NCBI RefSeq assembly: GCF_900637685.1 | Contig: NZ_LR134388.1 | Coordinates: forward strand, 186,001-250,000 | Origin: Legionella sainthelensi | GTDB lineage: Bacteria > Pseudomonadota > Gammaproteobacteria > Legionellales > Legionellaceae | Length of the DNA stretch: 64,000 nt | Reading direction: 5' to 3' | Notes under the pieces: generated by a model | What the model was told of the DNA's origin: nothing | The model's input: the letters and a program-made list of their open reading frames with translations, nothing else | The model's database searches: none | In this document: positions 1 to 8,963 of the stretch, piece after piece | Layout: each line of letters starts with the position of its first letter | Numbering within the stretch: the first letter of the stretch is position 1 | Position numbers and translations under genes: made by a program

Positions 1-345
1 TACCTTATGCCCAGGTAATGTAGATGGAACTACCTGGTTAAATTCGTCGGTTTGAAAATACAGTTTGCCGCTACATCTTTTTTTATCCGAATAATTGGGG
101 ATTGGTAAACCAGAGACGATTTGTTCATGGGAGGAATTGCTCATCAGTTCCACCAACATACGATTGGTTTGTCGTACGTTGCGTGCTACTTCCGATGTAC
201 CCATTTTATGATTGTCTAATTCTTCTAATACAACCATTGGCAAGTAGATATCATGCTCTTCGAAATGATAGATGGCCGTAGGATCATGCATTAGAATATT
301 CGTATCGAGTACAAACAGTTTTGGAATGGTATTGCTTTTATCCAT
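1..345 (-). CDS. PIN-domain/PhoH-like ATPase, N-terminal part (gene runs off window)
   Basis: Reading the minus strand from an ATG at 345 gives 115 codons open to the window edge. The product begins with a PIN nuclease signature, LFVLDTNILMHDP, followed by VVLEELDNHK and an arginine-rich helix (VARNVRQTNR). This is the usual start of the YlaK-type PhoH-like proteins, in which a PIN RNase domain precedes a PhoH ATPase domain; the ATPase part would lie outside the window. It sits upstream of, and on the same strand as, the downstream-lying bcp side of the cluster's left edge. Only the PIN half is seen, so a stand-alone PIN protein cannot be excluded. Confidence 0.75.
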   Translation of the reverse strand, partial: MDKSNTIPKLFVLDTNILMHDPTAIYHFEEHDIYLPMVVLEELDNHKMGTSEVARNVRQTNRMLVELMSNSSHEQIVSGLPIPNYSDKKRCSGKLYFQTDEFNQVVPSTLPGHKV

Positions 346-376
346 AAATTCACCTTTTATGATGGGGCTTTTGTCA

Positions 377-829
377 TTATTTTAAAGTATCTAACACTTC
401 ATCCACATGACCATTGACCTTAACTTTTCGCCATTCTTTCAGCAGTTTGCCTTGAGGATCAATGATAAAAGTACTGCGTTCAATACCACGCACTTGTTTG
501 CCATACATGGATTTCATTTTTATGACATCAAATAATTGGCATAAGTGTTCGTCCTGGTCACTAATGAGCTCAAAGGGAAAGCATTGTTTGACTTTAAAAT
601 TTTCATGTGATTTTAAACTGTCGCGAGAAATTCCAAATATTTGTGTGTTTAATGCTTGGAATTGGGGATAGGCATCTCTGAAGTTTTGACCTTCAGTGGT
701 GCATCCTGGAGTTGCATCCTTAGGATAAAAATAAAGAACTACATATTGTCCCAGATAATCATTAAGTTGGCCTGACAGCCCGCTTGTTGCAGTAAAGGTA
801 AAATTAGGTACGGATTCTCCTGTATTCAT
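377..829 (-). CDS. bcp: Thioredoxin-dependent peroxiredoxin, Bcp/PrxQ family
   Basis: The product is a thiol peroxidase that reduces hydrogen peroxide and organic hydroperoxides in the cytoplasm. The Bcp signature YFYPKDATPGCTTEG is present, with the peroxidatic cysteine at residue 43. The resolving cysteine found five residues later in E. coli Bcp is absent (Gln48), so another cysteine or an external thiol must serve. I start at ATG 829, giving 150 residues: it has a GGGAGAG ribosome site, overlaps the smpB stop as TGATG, and matches family length. A longer in-frame reading from 877 lies wholly inside smpB and is unlikely. Translational coupling to smpB is probable. Confidence 0.9.
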   Translation of the reverse strand: MNTGESVPNFTFTATSGLSGQLNDYLGQYVVLYFYPKDATPGCTTEGQNFRDAYPQFQALNTQIFGISRDSLKSHENFKVKQCFPFELISDQDEHLCQLFDVIKMKSMYGKQVRGIERSTFIIDPQGKLLKEWRKVKVNGHVDEVLDTLK

Positions 830-1305
830 CAGTCTCTCCCTGTTTTTTTCATGATGCGTGAGCGATCTCTTTGCCATTCACGATCTTTAATTGTATCCCG
901 TTTGTCATGCTCCTTTTTACCTTTGGCCAGAGCAATTTTTATTTTTATTTTATTTTTTTTCCAGTATAAGGAGAGTGGTATTATGGTATATCCTTGGCGC
1001 TCGACACTTCCAATGAGTTGATTCAATTCTTTTTTATTTAATAAAAGCTTTCGAGTACGGATTGGATCTGGAATGGTATGTGTCGAGGCTGTAATTAGTG
1101 GTTGAATTTGTGCACCTAATAAAAAAGCTTCGCTATTTTTTATAATAACGTGTGAGTCGGATAAATTAATTTTTCCGGCACGTAAGCTTTTCACTTCCCA
1201 GCCTTCAAGGACAAGACCAGCTTCGTATTGTTCTTCAATAAAATAATCAAAACTAGCTTTTCGATTGAAAACAATAGTTGAATCGGATTGTTTTTTGTTG
1301 GTCAT
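829..1305 (-). CDS. smpB: SsrA (tmRNA)-binding protein SmpB
   Basis: SmpB binds tmRNA and brings it to stalled ribosomes for trans-translation. The 158-residue product has the family hallmarks in order: an N-terminal [18 protein letters not shown] segment, [17 protein letters not shown], a beta-barrel core, and a basic C-terminal tail ([18 protein letters not shown]) that occupies the decoding centre. The length is typical. It lies between trhO (5-base gap) and bcp (1-base overlap), so the three minus-strand genes are probably one transcript. The tmRNA gene itself was looked for nearby and not seen. Confidence 0.95.
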   Translation of the reverse strand: MTNKKQSDSTIVFNRKASFDYFIEEQYEAGLVLEGWEVKSLRAGKINLSDSHVIIKNSEAFLLGAQIQPLITASTHTIPDPIRTRKLLLNKKELNQLIGSVERQGYTIIPLSLYWKKNKIKIKIALAKGKKEHDKRDTIKDREWQRDRSRIMKKTGRD

Positions 1306-1310
1306 AAAAT

Positions 1311-2081
1311 TTATTCTTTAGCACGCTCGCGATCATGCTTGTAATCTAATGGTAGTTGAGGATAGACCCTATTTAACTCTTGATCAACTGCCACTCGGTT
1401 ATCAAATACAAAGCATTGGCCTTGCCAGAGCGATTTTTCTTTGGGCATTTGTTCGATATAATTAAGAATACCATCATGTAAATGAAAAACATTTTCAAAA
1501 CCAAGCTCTTTTAAATAAGCGGTTGATTTTTCACAACGGATGCCACCAGTACAAAACATGGCTATCTTTTTATCTTTTTTGTCAAGCAAACATTGTTGTA
1601 CGTATTCTGGAAAATCGCGAAAATTTTCGGTATTGGGATTAATTGCGTTTTTGAATGTTCCTAATTCAAATTCATAATCATTACGGGTATCGATTAACAC
1701 TACGTCAGGATCTGAAATTAATTGGTTCCATTCCTGAGGGGTTAGATAAGTCCCTACAGTCTTTAATGGGTCCACATTTTTTATGCCCATAGTCACAATT
1801 TCTTTGCGAAGTTTGACTTTAGATTTTTCAAAAGGATTGTCGTTATCAAACGTTTCTTTGAATTTTAAATCGGCTAGACGTTCATCCTGATGGATGAATT
1901 GATAAAAAAGATCCATTTGCTCTCGTGTGCCTGCAAAACTACCGTTAATTCCTTCGGATGCCAATATAATTGTGCCTTTGATACCCATTTCTAGCATTTT
2001 GGCTAATAAAGGTTCGCGCAAAGTTTCATAATTTTCTAAAGGAACAAATTTATAAAATGCAGCGATGACTATTTCTTTCAT
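1311..2081 (-). CDS. trhO: tRNA uridine(34) hydroxylase TrhO (rhodanese domain, UPF0176)
   Basis: TrhO (formerly YceA/UPF0176) performs oxygen-dependent hydroxylation of U34 in certain tRNAs as a step to uridine-5-oxyacetic acid. The 256-residue protein has the acylphosphatase-like N-terminal domain ([19 protein letters not shown]) and a C-terminal rhodanese domain with [16 protein letters not shown] and the active-site loop [12 protein letters not shown], whose first cysteine is the expected catalytic residue. It is the first gene of a minus-strand group with smpB and bcp. Length and motifs agree well with the family. Confidence 0.92.
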   Translation of the reverse strand: MKEIVIAAFYKFVPLENYETLREPLLAKMLEMGIKGTIILASEGINGSFAGTREQMDLFYQFIHQDERLADLKFKETFDNDNPFEKSKVKLRKEIVTMGIKNVDPLKTVGTYLTPQEWNQLISDPDVVLIDTRNDYEFELGTFKNAINPNTENFRDFPEYVQQCLLDKKDKKIAMFCTGGIRCEKSTAYLKELGFENVFHLHDGILNYIEQMPKEKSLWQGQCFVFDNRVAVDQELNRVYPQLPLDYKHDRERAKE

Positions 2082-2209
2082 GTACTACCTAACAATAGAA
2101 ACAAAAATATTCAGCAAAAATTACCATTTACACAGAATTTAATCAATAGGCATGATTTAAATGCACACAACTTGGGTTTAAATTATGAAGCAAAAATTAA
2201 TTAAATGCG

Positions 2210-2237
2210 TTGACAAAAGCCAATCAGCGATCATACT
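2210..2237 (+). promoter_or_regulatory. Putative sigma-70 promoter of plaC
   Basis: A perfect -35 box TTGACA (2210-2215) is followed after 16 bases by CATACT (2232-2237), a one-mismatch -10 box. It lies about 60 bases upstream of the plaC start and points toward it, in the divergent interval between trhO and plaC. Assigned by sequence match only. Confidence 0.5.
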
Positions 2238-2297
2238 GTTATATACCAACACAGGTATTCGTGTTTTTCATACCCGCCGGGCTTATAAGGAGATATT

Positions 2298-3596
2298 ATG
2301 GCACATTACATTAGGAAGTTACGTTGGTTTTTAGCCCTTTGTATTTTTATCCCGTTAGTCAGTTTTGCCGCTACCCCTGTAAAGTCTATGGTTGTTTTTG
2401 GTGATAGCTTGTCTGATACAGGTAATACCACGCACTTACTTAAAAGTTTACGCCAGGAAGAAGACCCTGCATTTTTAGTGGCACCATTTAAAACATTTGT
2501 ATTGAATAAAATGGTTGAGTTCGCCGAAGAATATTATGTTCCTCAAATGGTGCTAGATTCAGGTATTGCCATTGTTACTGAGTTTTTTGATAACCAGTTA
2601 GCACCATATATTGCGAATTTAGTCAGTAAAGTCAAGATGGTCCCAGTATTGCCAGGAAAACCTTATTGGAATTCAAGATTCTCTAATGGGCAAGTATGGA
2701 ATGAATATTTAGCGAAAATGATTTCTATTGCTTCAGATGATGAAGAGGTTTATTTGAACCGTGCGTTTGGTGGAAGTTGGTCGGCTACCTATGATTACCA
2801 ATTAACCGTATGGAATTTAATTCGCCATCCACTAGGAACAATCAAAAATCTTATTGTGGGTAAGCTTGTTCCCCCAAGCCTTGGTTTAACTGTTCAGGCT
2901 TATTTGTTAGAACATCCTGCTTTAAGTGAGGAAACAGTATTTTTTGTATTCTCAGGCAGCAACGACTACATTAACGTTTTATTTTTTGAAGATAATTACA
3001 ATACTGAAGTCATGAGCACCTATGTCGATAATGTACTTTCAAGTACTGGTTCTGCAGTAATGAAATTAATGAAAGCCGGAGCGCGTCGCTTTGTTGTTAT
3101 GGGGTTACCTCATTTGGGAGATACTCCCCGGGTAGTACAAACAACGGACAGAGATGTTTTGAATAATGCAATCGATATGCACAATGAACGTCTTCAAAAC
3201 CGTATGCAAGAGTGGGCGAAAATCTACCCTAATGCAGATTTTCTCTATATCAATATGCAAGAGTACATGGAAAGGGCTTTAAAAAATCCAGAAAACTATG
3301 GCTTTACTAATACTCAGGATGCATGTATTGATGTGAAACTGCCTATGTATGATGCATTTCGTACCTCGCCGTTTGCCCATAACTATGTGCTTCGTTATGC
3401 GCAAGTTCTCCAATATAGAGACGAAAGTTTCGCTGCTGGAGATAAGAACTACCATGTTTGTGATACTCCGGAGAGTTATTTATTCTGGGATGAAATTCAT
3501 CCAAGTACTCGAGCTCACGGATTAATGGCTTTTGAAGTATGTAATGCGATGAAAGATCATGGATATTCAGTCACCTGTAAAAATCCTATTGAGTAG
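2298..3596 (+). CDS. plaC: Secreted GDSL-family phospholipase/acyltransferase, PlaC-like
   Basis: GDSL lipase of the Legionella PlaA/PlaC/PlaD group. A signal peptide spans about residues 1-24 (…LVSFA, then ATPV). Block I is VVFGDSLSDTGN with the nucleophile Ser37; FSGSNDY supplies the GxND oxyanion motif; DEIHPSTRAH near residues 398-407 carries the catalytic Asp/His. Two cysteines in the C-terminal third (DACID and HVCDT) could form the disulfide loop that, in Legionella, is processed by the metalloprotease ProA. The 432-residue length fits PlaC (glycerophospholipid:cholesterol acyltransferase) better than the roughly 300-residue PlaA. Likely a type II secretion substrate. The exact paralogue is inferred; the GDSL call is firm. 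A clear ribosome site (AAGGAG) precedes the ATG. Confidence 0.85.
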   Translation: MAHYIRKLRWFLALCIFIPLVSFAATPVKSMVVFGDSLSDTGNTTHLLKSLRQEEDPAFLVAPFKTFVLNKMVEFAEEYYVPQMVLDSGIAIVTEFFDNQLAPYIANLVSKVKMVPVLPGKPYWNSRFSNGQVWNEYLAKMISIASDDEEVYLNRAFGGSWSATYDYQLTVWNLIRHPLGTIKNLIVGKLVPPSLGLTVQAYLLEHPALSEETVFFVFSGSNDYINVLFFEDNYNTEVMSTYVDNVLSSTGSAVMKLMKAGARRFVVMGLPHLGDTPRVVQTTDRDVLNNAIDMHNERLQNRMQEWAKIYPNADFLYINMQEYMERALKNPENYGFTNTQDACIDVKLPMYDAFRTSPFAHNYVLRYAQVLQYRDESFAAGDKNYHVCDTPESYLFWDEIHPSTRAHGLMAFEVCNAMKDHGYSVTCKNPIE

Positions 3597-3997
3597 TTAA
3601 AGTGAGCTATATTTTTGTGATTTACTCGCCTTACAGCCCTGAAGACAACTGCTGTTAACATAAAGGCAGTCTGTCTTGGGGAGGATAACTGGAACTAAGG
3701 TTATTCTTGCAGTTTCAGGATTACATCTCGAATTTGCACCCTGTGGCCTGTCCACGGGGTTCAGTGTTTTAGCATCCTACCTCTGCCCCGTAGACATGCC
3801 GCGGAACATCGTAGGGTGGTGTGAGACTGGAGATGTGGGGAAGATCCAGGTTATTCTTGAGAGGATAAATGCGATTTAAATCCTTTCTAATTCTTTGGGT
3901 ATGCGTGTTAGTGATTTATTCATGTTTATGGCATAATTCCTGTTTTTTATGATTCATGTATCGTTCAACTACGGTTTAGTGAAACGAGGAGTAGGTT
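3597..3997. other. Intergenic stretch with decayed palindromic repeats
   Basis: This interval between plaC and glmS holds no convincing gene. A 67-codon open frame at 3676-3879 is composed largely of repeat sequence and has no good ribosome site. The centre (about 3730-3830) is noticeably richer in G+C than its surroundings and contains two hairpin units listed separately. The glmS promoter should lie in the last 100 bases, but no strong match to consensus is evident. Confidence 0.5.
3738..3808. repeat. Pair of degenerate palindromic repeat units (family 1)
   Basis: Unit one is a hairpin with arms at 3738-3746 and 3752-3760 (ACCCTGTGG and CCACGGGGT, one G-T pair) around the loop CCTGT. Unit two (3786-3807) has the same plan, CCCCGTAG-ACATG-CCGCGGAA, but is decayed. 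The two are separated by a sequence containing ATCCTAC. Related remnants lie at 23321-23341 and 30281-30305, which suggests a dispersed intergenic repeat whose ancestral arms were close to CCCGCGG/CCGCGGG. Confidence 0.6.
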
Positions 3998-5812
3998 ATG
4001 TGTGGAATAATCGGCGCTGTATCAGAAAGAGATATTAGTAAAATTTTACTCGAAGGATTGCGACGCTTAGAATATAGGGGTTATGATTCGGCAGGTATTG
4101 CGGTAATTGATAATCATGGACATTTAAAGCGCGTACGAATTCAGGGTAAAGTACAAAATTTAGCCGATGCCATGCAAGAAACTGAAGTGATGGGGAATAC
4201 TGGAATTGCTCATACACGATGGGCTACACATGGTAAGCCTTCAGAACAAAATGCACATCCTCATTTATCTCATGATCAAATTGCCTTGGTCCATAATGGG
4301 ATTATTGAAAATCATGAAAAGTTACGTCATGAATTAACCACCAGAGGATATCTGTTTACTTCGGAAACAGATACGGAAGTTGCTGCTCATTTGATTCATT
4401 ATTATTATCTTCAAAGTGAAAATTTACTTGCTGCCGTGCAGGCTGCTGCTGCAGAAATGCATGGTGCTTTTGCCTTAGGAGTCATCCATCAACAAAGACC
4501 TATGGAGCTGGTTGCAGTCCGCAAAGGAAGCCCTTTGGTTGTTGGTATGGGTATCGGTGAAAATTTCGTCGCTTCAGATAGCCTGGCATTAAAAGCTTTT
4601 GCTCAATCAGTGTGTTATTTAGAGGAAGGTGATAGTGCGTTTATTACTTCCAAAAATGTTGTCATTTATAATTCCTCAAATGAAATTGTTGAGCGTCCCT
4701 CTCATCTTTTAACGAGTAATGCCGAAATTGTAACTAAAGGTCCTTATCGACATTTCATGCTCAAAGAGATTTTTGAGCAATCTAAAGTTCTGGCTGATAC
4801 TATAGAGGGGCGGGTGAGCACGTTTGAAGTGCTTCGAGCCAGTTTTGGTGAGCGGGCATCTCATGTATTTCCGTTAATCAAACAAATTCACATTGTGGCT
4901 TGTGGTACGAGTTATCATGCGGGGATGGTTGCTAAATATTGGTTGGAGTCGCTAGCGGGGTTGCCCACACAAGTTGAGATTGCTAGTGAATATCGTTATC
5001 GCGATGTGGTAGTTCCCAAAGACTCATTGTTTATCACTATTTCTCAATCTGGCGAAACGGCGGATACGCTTGCTGCCTTACAGAAAGCAAAGAGTTTGCC
5101 GTATTTAGCCAGTTTGGCTATTTGTAATGTGGCTACGAGCACTTTAGTAAGGGAGGCTGATTGTGTTTTTCTAACAAGAGCTGGCGTTGAGATTGGTGTG
5201 GCGTCTACCAAGGCCTTTACCACTCAATTAGCTGCACTTTTAATGTTAGCTGCAGCTCTTTGCCATGATAATCGAGCTAACGAAGTTCTCAAACAATTAC
5301 AAGAGTTACCCTCCTGTTGTGAACGGGTATTAAAGATGAATGCAGAAATCGAAGGCTTAGCTTCTTTATTTGTGAATAAAGCACATGCCCTGTTTCTGGG
5401 GCGTGGCGTCGAATATCCAGTTGCTTTAGAAGGTGCATTAAAACTTAAAGAAATTTCTTATATTCACGCCGAAGCTTATCCTTCCGGTGAGTTGAAACAT
5501 GGACCACTGGCTTTAGTTGATGAAAATATGCCGGTTGTTGCTGTTGCGCCTAATGATGAACTGCTCGATAAATTAAAATCTAATTTGCATGAAGTAAGTG
5601 CGCGAGGTGGCCAATTATTTGTTTTTGTAGATGACAGCCAAAGCTGGCGGACAAATGGAGCACACTTAATTAAGATTCCCTCTTGTGGTTCTTGGGTTGC
5701 TCCTATAATTTATACGATTCCTTTGCAGTTATTGGCTTATCATGTTGCGGTTGTTAAAGGCACAGATGTGGATCAACCACGTAATCTTGCCAAATCAGTA
5801 ACTGTTGAGTGA
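3998..5812 (+). CDS. glmS: Glutamine-fructose-6-phosphate aminotransferase (isomerizing)
   Basis: GlmS makes glucosamine-6-phosphate from fructose-6-phosphate and glutamine, the entry step to UDP-GlcNAc for peptidoglycan, lipid A and the polysaccharide genes nearby. The protein starts MCGIIGAVS, so Cys2 is the N-terminal nucleophile after Met removal. It continues with RRLEYRGYDSAG and HTRWATHGKPS of the glutaminase domain, then two SIS isomerase domains (ACGTSYHAG, ISQSGETADT) and the conserved C-terminus DQPRNLAKSVTVE. At 604 residues it is full length. GAGGAG lies just upstream of the ATG. No glmS ribozyme-like leader was recognised. Confidence 0.97.
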   Translation: MCGIIGAVSERDISKILLEGLRRLEYRGYDSAGIAVIDNHGHLKRVRIQGKVQNLADAMQETEVMGNTGIAHTRWATHGKPSEQNAHPHLSHDQIALVHNGIIENHEKLRHELTTRGYLFTSETDTEVAAHLIHYYYLQSENLLAAVQAAAAEMHGAFALGVIHQQRPMELVAVRKGSPLVVGMGIGENFVASDSLALKAFAQSVCYLEEGDSAFITSKNVVIYNSSNEIVERPSHLLTSNAEIVTKGPYRHFMLKEIFEQSKVLADTIEGRVSTFEVLRASFGERASHVFPLIKQIHIVACGTSYHAGMVAKYWLESLAGLPTQVEIASEYRYRDVVVPKDSLFITISQSGETADTLAALQKAKSLPYLASLAICNVATSTLVREADCVFLTRAGVEIGVASTKAFTTQLAALLMLAAALCHDNRANEVLKQLQELPSCCERVLKMNAEIEGLASLFVNKAHALFLGRGVEYPVALEGALKLKEISYIHAEAYPSGELKHGPLALVDENMPVVAVAPNDELLDKLKSNLHEVSARGGQLFVFVDDSQSWRTNGAHLIKIPSCGSWVAPIIYTIPLQLLAYHVAVVKGTDVDQPRNLAKSVTVE

Positions 5813-5992
5813 TAATGTGGCGTTTTTTATAAGTCATCCTTAATTTGTTTTCTTTCTTTTATCTTAAAGGAGGAGAAATGTAGTTATGTAGGTTGGTTGA
5901 AACAGATTATGACGTATCTTCACCTGCTACATGATAAAAATTTAGGGGTGAGATAATTAATTGTTATCTATTTATGTGTTACGGGGATGTAA

Positions 5993-8341
5993 ATGACTCA
6001 AGAGATGTCGGGATTAGCTGCAATTATTGCGCAAGAAATTAAAGTTAAGCCAGCGCAGGTAGAGGCAGCCATTCGTCTGCTGAATGAGGGAGCAACAGTT
6101 CCTTTTATTGCTCGTTATCGCAAGGAAGCTACTGAAGGACTTGATGACATACAATTACGCTTTATTGATGAACGCGTGCTTTATTTGCGTGAATTAGATG
6201 AGCGTCGTGCTGTGGTTTTACAATCAATTCGTGAACAAGAAAAATTAACTCCTGAACTAGAAAAGAGCATTTTAGCAGCAGATACTAAAACGCGGCTTGA
6301 AGATTTATATTTACCGTTCAGGCCTAAACGTCGTACTAAAGCACAGATTGCTGTGGAGGCAGGGCTAGATCCATTGGCTCAAAAGCTTTGGAAAAGCCCA
6401 GAGCTGGATCCTGAAGAGCAAGCTGCACATTTTGTTAATCCTGATGCTGGGGTTGAGGATGCCAAGGCAGCATTAGAGGGCGCGCGCCATATATTAATGG
6501 AGCATTTTGCTGAAGATGCGGATTTGATTAATGAATTACGCGAATATTTATGGCAACACGGTATTGTCAAATCGGTAGGCAGCGCTAAGAAAAAAGAAAC
6601 AATAAACAAATTTTCAGATTATTTTGATTATGCTGAGGCGATTAAAAAAATTCCATCACACCGTGCTTTAGCATTATTTCGCGGACGCCGTGAAAGTGTT
6701 TTACAGGTGAGTTTGGTATTACCTGAGCAGGATCTTTCTTATGGTGAACAAAAAGTTGCAGCTCATTTTCATATTGCTGACCACCAAAGAAAAGCAGATG
6801 GCTGGTTGTTAGAAACCGTGCGTCTCACATGGAAGGTCAAATTATTTACTAAGCTTGAACTTGAATTACTTACTCGTTTACGGGAAATCGCGGACGAAGA
6901 GGCGATTAAAGTTTTTTCTAGGAATTTGCGTGACTTATTACTTGCAGCTCCCGCTGGTCCTAAAATTACCATAGGACTGGATCCTGGAATTAGAACAGGT
7001 GTTAAAGTAGTTGTTGTTGATGAAACAGGTAAGTTACTGGATTACACCGTTGTTTTTCCATTTGCACCACAACACGAATGGCATGCAGCAATTACCGACT
7101 TAGCGAAACTTGCTGCAAAATATCATGTGAATCTCATTAGCATTGGTAATGGAACAGGTTCTCGCGAAACGGAGCGATTAGTTTCTGAGCTCATCAAAAT
7201 GTATCCCGATTTGAAGCTCAATAAAGTAATCGTGAGTGAGGCAGGAGCATCTGTATATTCTGCTTCGGAAATTGCTTCGCAAGAGTTTCCTGATCTGGAT
7301 GTAACATTAAGAGGCGCAGTCTCTATTGCGAGACGGTTACAAGATCCACTTGCAGAATTGGTAAAAATCGAGGCTAAATCAATCGGTGTGGGTCAATACC
7401 AACATGACGTAAATCAAACTCGCTTGGCTCGAACCCTTGATGGTGTGGTTGAAGATTGTGTCAATGCAGTCGGAGTAGATGTGAATACGGCTTCAGCAGC
7501 TTTGTTATCCCACATTTCTGGTCTTAATGAAACACTAGCTAAAAATATAGTGCTCTATCGTGATGAGCATGGAGCATTCAAAAACAGGATGGAATTAAAA
7601 AATGTGGGTCGTATGGGTGATAAGGCCTTTCAACAATCAGCTGGATTTTTACGCATTATGAATGGTGATAATCCCTTGGATGCATCGTGTGTTCACCCAG
7701 AGGCCTATCCATTGGTTGAAAAAATTATTGCTAATAAAAAAGTAGATATAAAAAATTTGATTGGTAATAAAGAACAATTACGTAGCGTGAATGCAGAGCA
7801 GTTTGTTGATGAACAATTCGGTTTACCGACCATTAAAGATGTATTGAGTGAGTTGGAAAAGCCAGGACGTGATCCTAGACCTGAGTTTAAGACGGCCCAA
7901 TTTAAAGAAGGGATTGAAGATATTGAGCATTTAGAAGAAGGCATGATCCTTGAGGGTGTAGTCAGTAACGTGACTAACTTTGGTGCTTTTATTGATATTG
8001 GTGTTCATCAAGACGGCTTGGTTCATATTTCGGCAATGACACATAAATTTATTTCAGATCCACGTACTGTGGTAAAAGCTGGTGATATTGTAACCGTTAA
8101 GGTAGTAGAGATAGATAAAGAAAGGAAACGTATTGGCTTGAGTATGAAATTAGAAGATGAACCTTCAAGTACTCCAATTAGAAAAACAGTTAAACCTTCA
8201 GAAACAAAAAAAGCGCATCAGGCTAAAAAACCGGAACATAAGAAAAAACCGGAAATGAGTAAAAAAGTTGAGCCCGTTAAAAAAACGGTATTTAATACAG
8301 CAATGGCAGATGCATTAGCTAAATTAAAGCGAAATCAATAA
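5993..8341 (+). CDS. tex: Tex-family RNA-binding transcription accessory protein
   Basis: Tex is a conserved nucleic-acid-binding protein linked to transcription and tolerance of stalled complexes. The 782-residue product has the N-terminal helical region ([20 protein letters not shown]), the YqgF/RNase H-like domain ([14 protein letters not shown]), helix-hairpin-helix motifs ([20 protein letters not shown]) and an S1 domain at about 645-715 ([18 protein letters not shown]). A lysine-rich tail of about 60 residues follows, rich in KKPE-type runs, consistent with RNA binding. It is followed by yciA on the same strand after 238 bases, so co-transcription is possible but not assured. Confidence 0.95.
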   Translation: MTQEMSGLAAIIAQEIKVKPAQVEAAIRLLNEGATVPFIARYRKEATEGLDDIQLRFIDERVLYLRELDERRAVVLQSIREQEKLTPELEKSILAADTKTRLEDLYLPFRPKRRTKAQIAVEAGLDPLAQKLWKSPELDPEEQAAHFVNPDAGVEDAKAALEGARHILMEHFAEDADLINELREYLWQHGIVKSVGSAKKKETINKFSDYFDYAEAIKKIPSHRALALFRGRRESVLQVSLVLPEQDLSYGEQKVAAHFHIADHQRKADGWLLETVRLTWKVKLFTKLELELLTRLREIADEEAIKVFSRNLRDLLLAAPAGPKITIGLDPGIRTGVKVVVVDETGKLLDYTVVFPFAPQHEWHAAITDLAKLAAKYHVNLISIGNGTGSRETERLVSELIKMYPDLKLNKVIVSEAGASVYSASEIASQEFPDLDVTLRGAVSIARRLQDPLAELVKIEAKSIGVGQYQHDVNQTRLARTLDGVVEDCVNAVGVDVNTASAALLSHISGLNETLAKNIVLYRDEHGAFKNRMELKNVGRMGDKAFQQSAGFLRIMNGDNPLDASCVHPEAYPLVEKIIANKKVDIKNLIGNKEQLRSVNAEQFVDEQFGLPTIKDVLSELEKPGRDPRPEFKTAQFKEGIEDIEHLEEGMILEGVVSNVTNFGAFIDIGVHQDGLVHISAMTHKFISDPRTVVKAGDIVTVKVVEIDKERKRIGLSMKLEDEPSSTPIRKTVKPSETKKAHQAKKPEHKKKPEMSKKVEPVKKTVFNTAMADALAKLKRNQ

Positions 8342-8579
8342 CTGATCATGTAGCTAAAGTAATATGGCCAAAAGCTACGGGATAAATTCACAGGCTGTTC
8401 GTGGCGTCCGATGATGTTGGGAGCACACGAACAAGTCCTGAATGAGTGGCAATAAACTCGTCGCTAGGCTTTTTCGGATGCTTCCTCAGGAACAATTCGT
8501 GAGACGTAGAGATAAAGATAAATTGAATGGCAAACAGATTAATTTTAATTTTATCGATACATAAATACGGTGGAAAATA

Positions 8580-8963
8580 ATGACCAATACTCCAAAGGGA
8601 GACCTCGCTATCCAAACTTTGGCAATGCCAGCAAATACGAATGCTAATGGTGATATATTTGGTGGATGGATAGTCTCGCAGATGGATTTGGCGGCTGGAA
8701 TCTTAGCAAAAAAATTAGCTTTAGGGCGTGTGGCAACAGTAGCCATCCATTCTATGAGCTTTTTAAAACCAGTTCATGTTGGTGATCTTGTAAGTTGTTA
8801 TGTGAATTTGATAAAGCAAGGTAATACCTCGATGACGATTTGTGTCGAAGTATGGGCTAATCCGGCGACTCAAAGAGAGGCATATCAAGTTACTGAAGGT
8901 GTTTTTGTTTTTGTAGCTTTAGATGAAGAGGGTAAAGCAAGACAGGTGCCTAAGCAAACATGA
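8580..8963 (+). CDS. yciA: Acyl-CoA thioesterase, YciA-type hotdog fold
   Basis: A 127-residue single hotdog-domain protein that hydrolyses acyl-CoA thioesters. The YciA/BACH signature is clear: ANTNANGDIFGGWIVSQMDLAAG contains the catalytic Asp of the hotdog helix and is followed by VAIHSMSFLKPVHVGDLV. The length is typical. The stop overlaps the next start (8960) as ATGA, implying translational coupling with the hypothetical gene downstream. The upstream 238-base gap contains no gene that I can see. Confidence 0.93.
   Translation: MTNTPKGDLAIQTLAMPANTNANGDIFGGWIVSQMDLAAGILAKKLALGRVATVAIHSMSFLKPVHVGDLVSCYVNLIKQGNTSMTICVEVWANPATQREAYQVTEGVFVFVALDEEGKARQVPKQT

Noticed and set aside
346..2297. 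tmRNA (ssrA) gene near smpB
   Set aside because: No tRNA-like ends or tag-coding frame were seen in the gaps; the genes are tightly packed.
3676..3879. 67-codon plus-strand open frame after plaC
   Set aside because: It is built mostly from the palindromic repeat units, has no good ribosome site and resembles no protein I know.
3880..3997. glmS ribozyme or riboswitch leader
   Set aside because: The leader is short and shows no recognisable ribozyme core; these are typical of Gram-positive bacteria.
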